Program-made: the position numbers and the translations under genes
Shown here: positions 5,060 to 5,368 of the stretch, one piece after another
How positions within the stretch are numbered: the stretch's first letter is position 1
Layout of the letters: the number at the start of each line of letters is the position of its first letter
NCBI GenBank assembly: GCA_000715605.1
Contig: KL568535.1
Location: 6,978 to 12,345 of the forward strand
From: Streptomyces speibonae
GTDB lineage: Bacteria > Actinomycetota > Actinomycetes > Streptomycetales > Streptomycetaceae
Length of the DNA stretch: 5,368 bases
Direction of reading: 5' to 3'
Notes under the pieces: generated by a model
Told to the model about the DNA's origin: nothing
What the model saw: only the letters and a program-made list of their open reading frames with translations
The model's database searches: none

Positions 5060-5349
5060 CCACCCAGGACACCGCGCGGGAGCCGCACCCTCTCATGGAC
5101 GGCGCGAACCACGACGACGACCGGGCCGAGTCCGCGCCGGTCACGCGCCGCAGGCGGCACCGGCTGCGCACCTCACTGATCCTGCTCGCCGCGATCGCCG
5201 TGACCGCGACGGGTGCCGTCGCCGCCACCGGAGCCCTCGGCGGTGACGGCGGCCCCGTCGCCGCGGCCCCGTCGGGCCCGCCCAGGACCGCCAAGGTGCA
5301 GCGCACCACGCTGACGCGTACCGAGACCGTCGCCGGCACGCTCGGATAC
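5056..5349 (+). CDS. Membrane-anchored HlyD/MacA-like adaptor or peptidoglycan-binding protein, N-terminal part
   Basis: The first 98 codons of a gene cut by the contig end. The GTG at 5056 overlaps the lipoprotein stop by four bases, with GGGAG nine bases upstream; an internal ATG at 5095 is less likely. The polar N-terminus ends in basic TRRRRHRLR (about 31-39), followed by one membrane segment at about 41-59 and a Gly/Pro/Ala-rich stretch. The last residues VQRTTLTRTETVAGTLGY fit the opening strand of actinobacterial membrane-fusion-like proteins, often annotated as peptidoglycan-binding or efflux adaptor proteins, which usually precede MacB-type ABC transporter genes. It would sit in the membrane with most of the chain outside. 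Codons after 5349 read into adapter and must not be translated as protein. Family assignment rests on a short motif, so it is moderate. Confidence 0.7.
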
Positions 5350-5368
5350 CTGTCTCTTATACACATCT
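5350..5368. other. Sequencing-library adapter (Tn5 mosaic end) at the contig end
   Basis: CTGTCTCTTATACACATCT is an exact match to the 19-bp Tn5 mosaic end carried by Nextera transposase adapters. It is AT-rich against very GC-rich surroundings, lies at the very last bases, and breaks a conserved protein motif (LGY normally continues). It is untrimmed adapter, not organismal DNA. Reading frames starting in it on the minus strand give the well-known artefact N-termini MCIRDR and MYKRQ. Confidence 0.97.

Noticed and set aside
4821..5366. Minus-strand frame starting MCIRDR
   Set aside because: Its start codon lies inside the 19-bp adapter, and the remainder is antisense to the adaptor and lipoprotein genes. 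It is an artefact.
5350..5368. A genuine Tn5-type transposon end
   Set aside because: It is only the bare mosaic end at the exact contig terminus with no transposase or target duplication visible; library adapter explains it fully.

Overview
The window looks like the end of a draft-genome contig from a high-GC actinomycete, most likely Streptomyces or a close relative. The base composition is strongly GC-rich by eye, third codon positions are almost always G or C, GTG starts occur, genes overlap by a few bases, and the protein families are typical of that group. The last 19 bases (5350-5368) are not genomic: they match the Tn5 mosaic end used in Nextera-type libraries exactly. Usable sequence therefore stops at about 5349, and the last gene is cut there.

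Left module (1-1991). A secreted or membrane-anchored tannase/feruloyl-esterase-family protein runs leftward off the window (1-412, minus strand). It diverges from an operon-like pair running right: a short-chain dehydrogenase/reductase (554-1351) and a TetR-family regulator with an MftR-like C-terminal region (1392-1991). Between the divergent genes lies a 43-bp near-perfect palindrome (461-503), almost equidistant from both start codons. It is built from two TGCCA-N3-TGGCA units, and it presents a mirror-image promoter-like pair (CTGGCA-N18-TACGGT) to each side. The simplest reading is one operator, probably for the local TetR protein, controlling both transcripts. The esterase also has a TTA leucine codon at position 21, which in Streptomyces is a signature of bldA control.

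Right module (1992-5349). A gap of about 150 bp with a hairpin and a regulatory-looking motif leads into an OmpR/PhoB-class response regulator (2144-2869). It overlaps its partner sensor histidine kinase (2869-4365) by one base (TGATG). A 160-bp gap then holds a 27-bp palindrome, a strong hairpin and a second copy of the motif TCCCAGG-N7-GAGGTTC. After it come a small lipoprotein with a duplicated Cys...Cys module (4526-5059) and, overlapping it by four bases (GTGA), the N-terminus of a single-pass membrane protein resembling actinobacterial HlyD/MacA-like adaptors (5056-5349). The shared motif at identical spacing upstream of both the regulator and the lipoprotein gene suggests the two-component system controls itself and an envelope or export operon whose transporter genes would lie beyond the contig end.

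No RNA genes, CRISPR arrays, insertion sequences or phage genes were seen. The gene families are ordinary. The interesting content is the regulatory DNA, the uncharacterised lipoprotein, and the adapter artefact.
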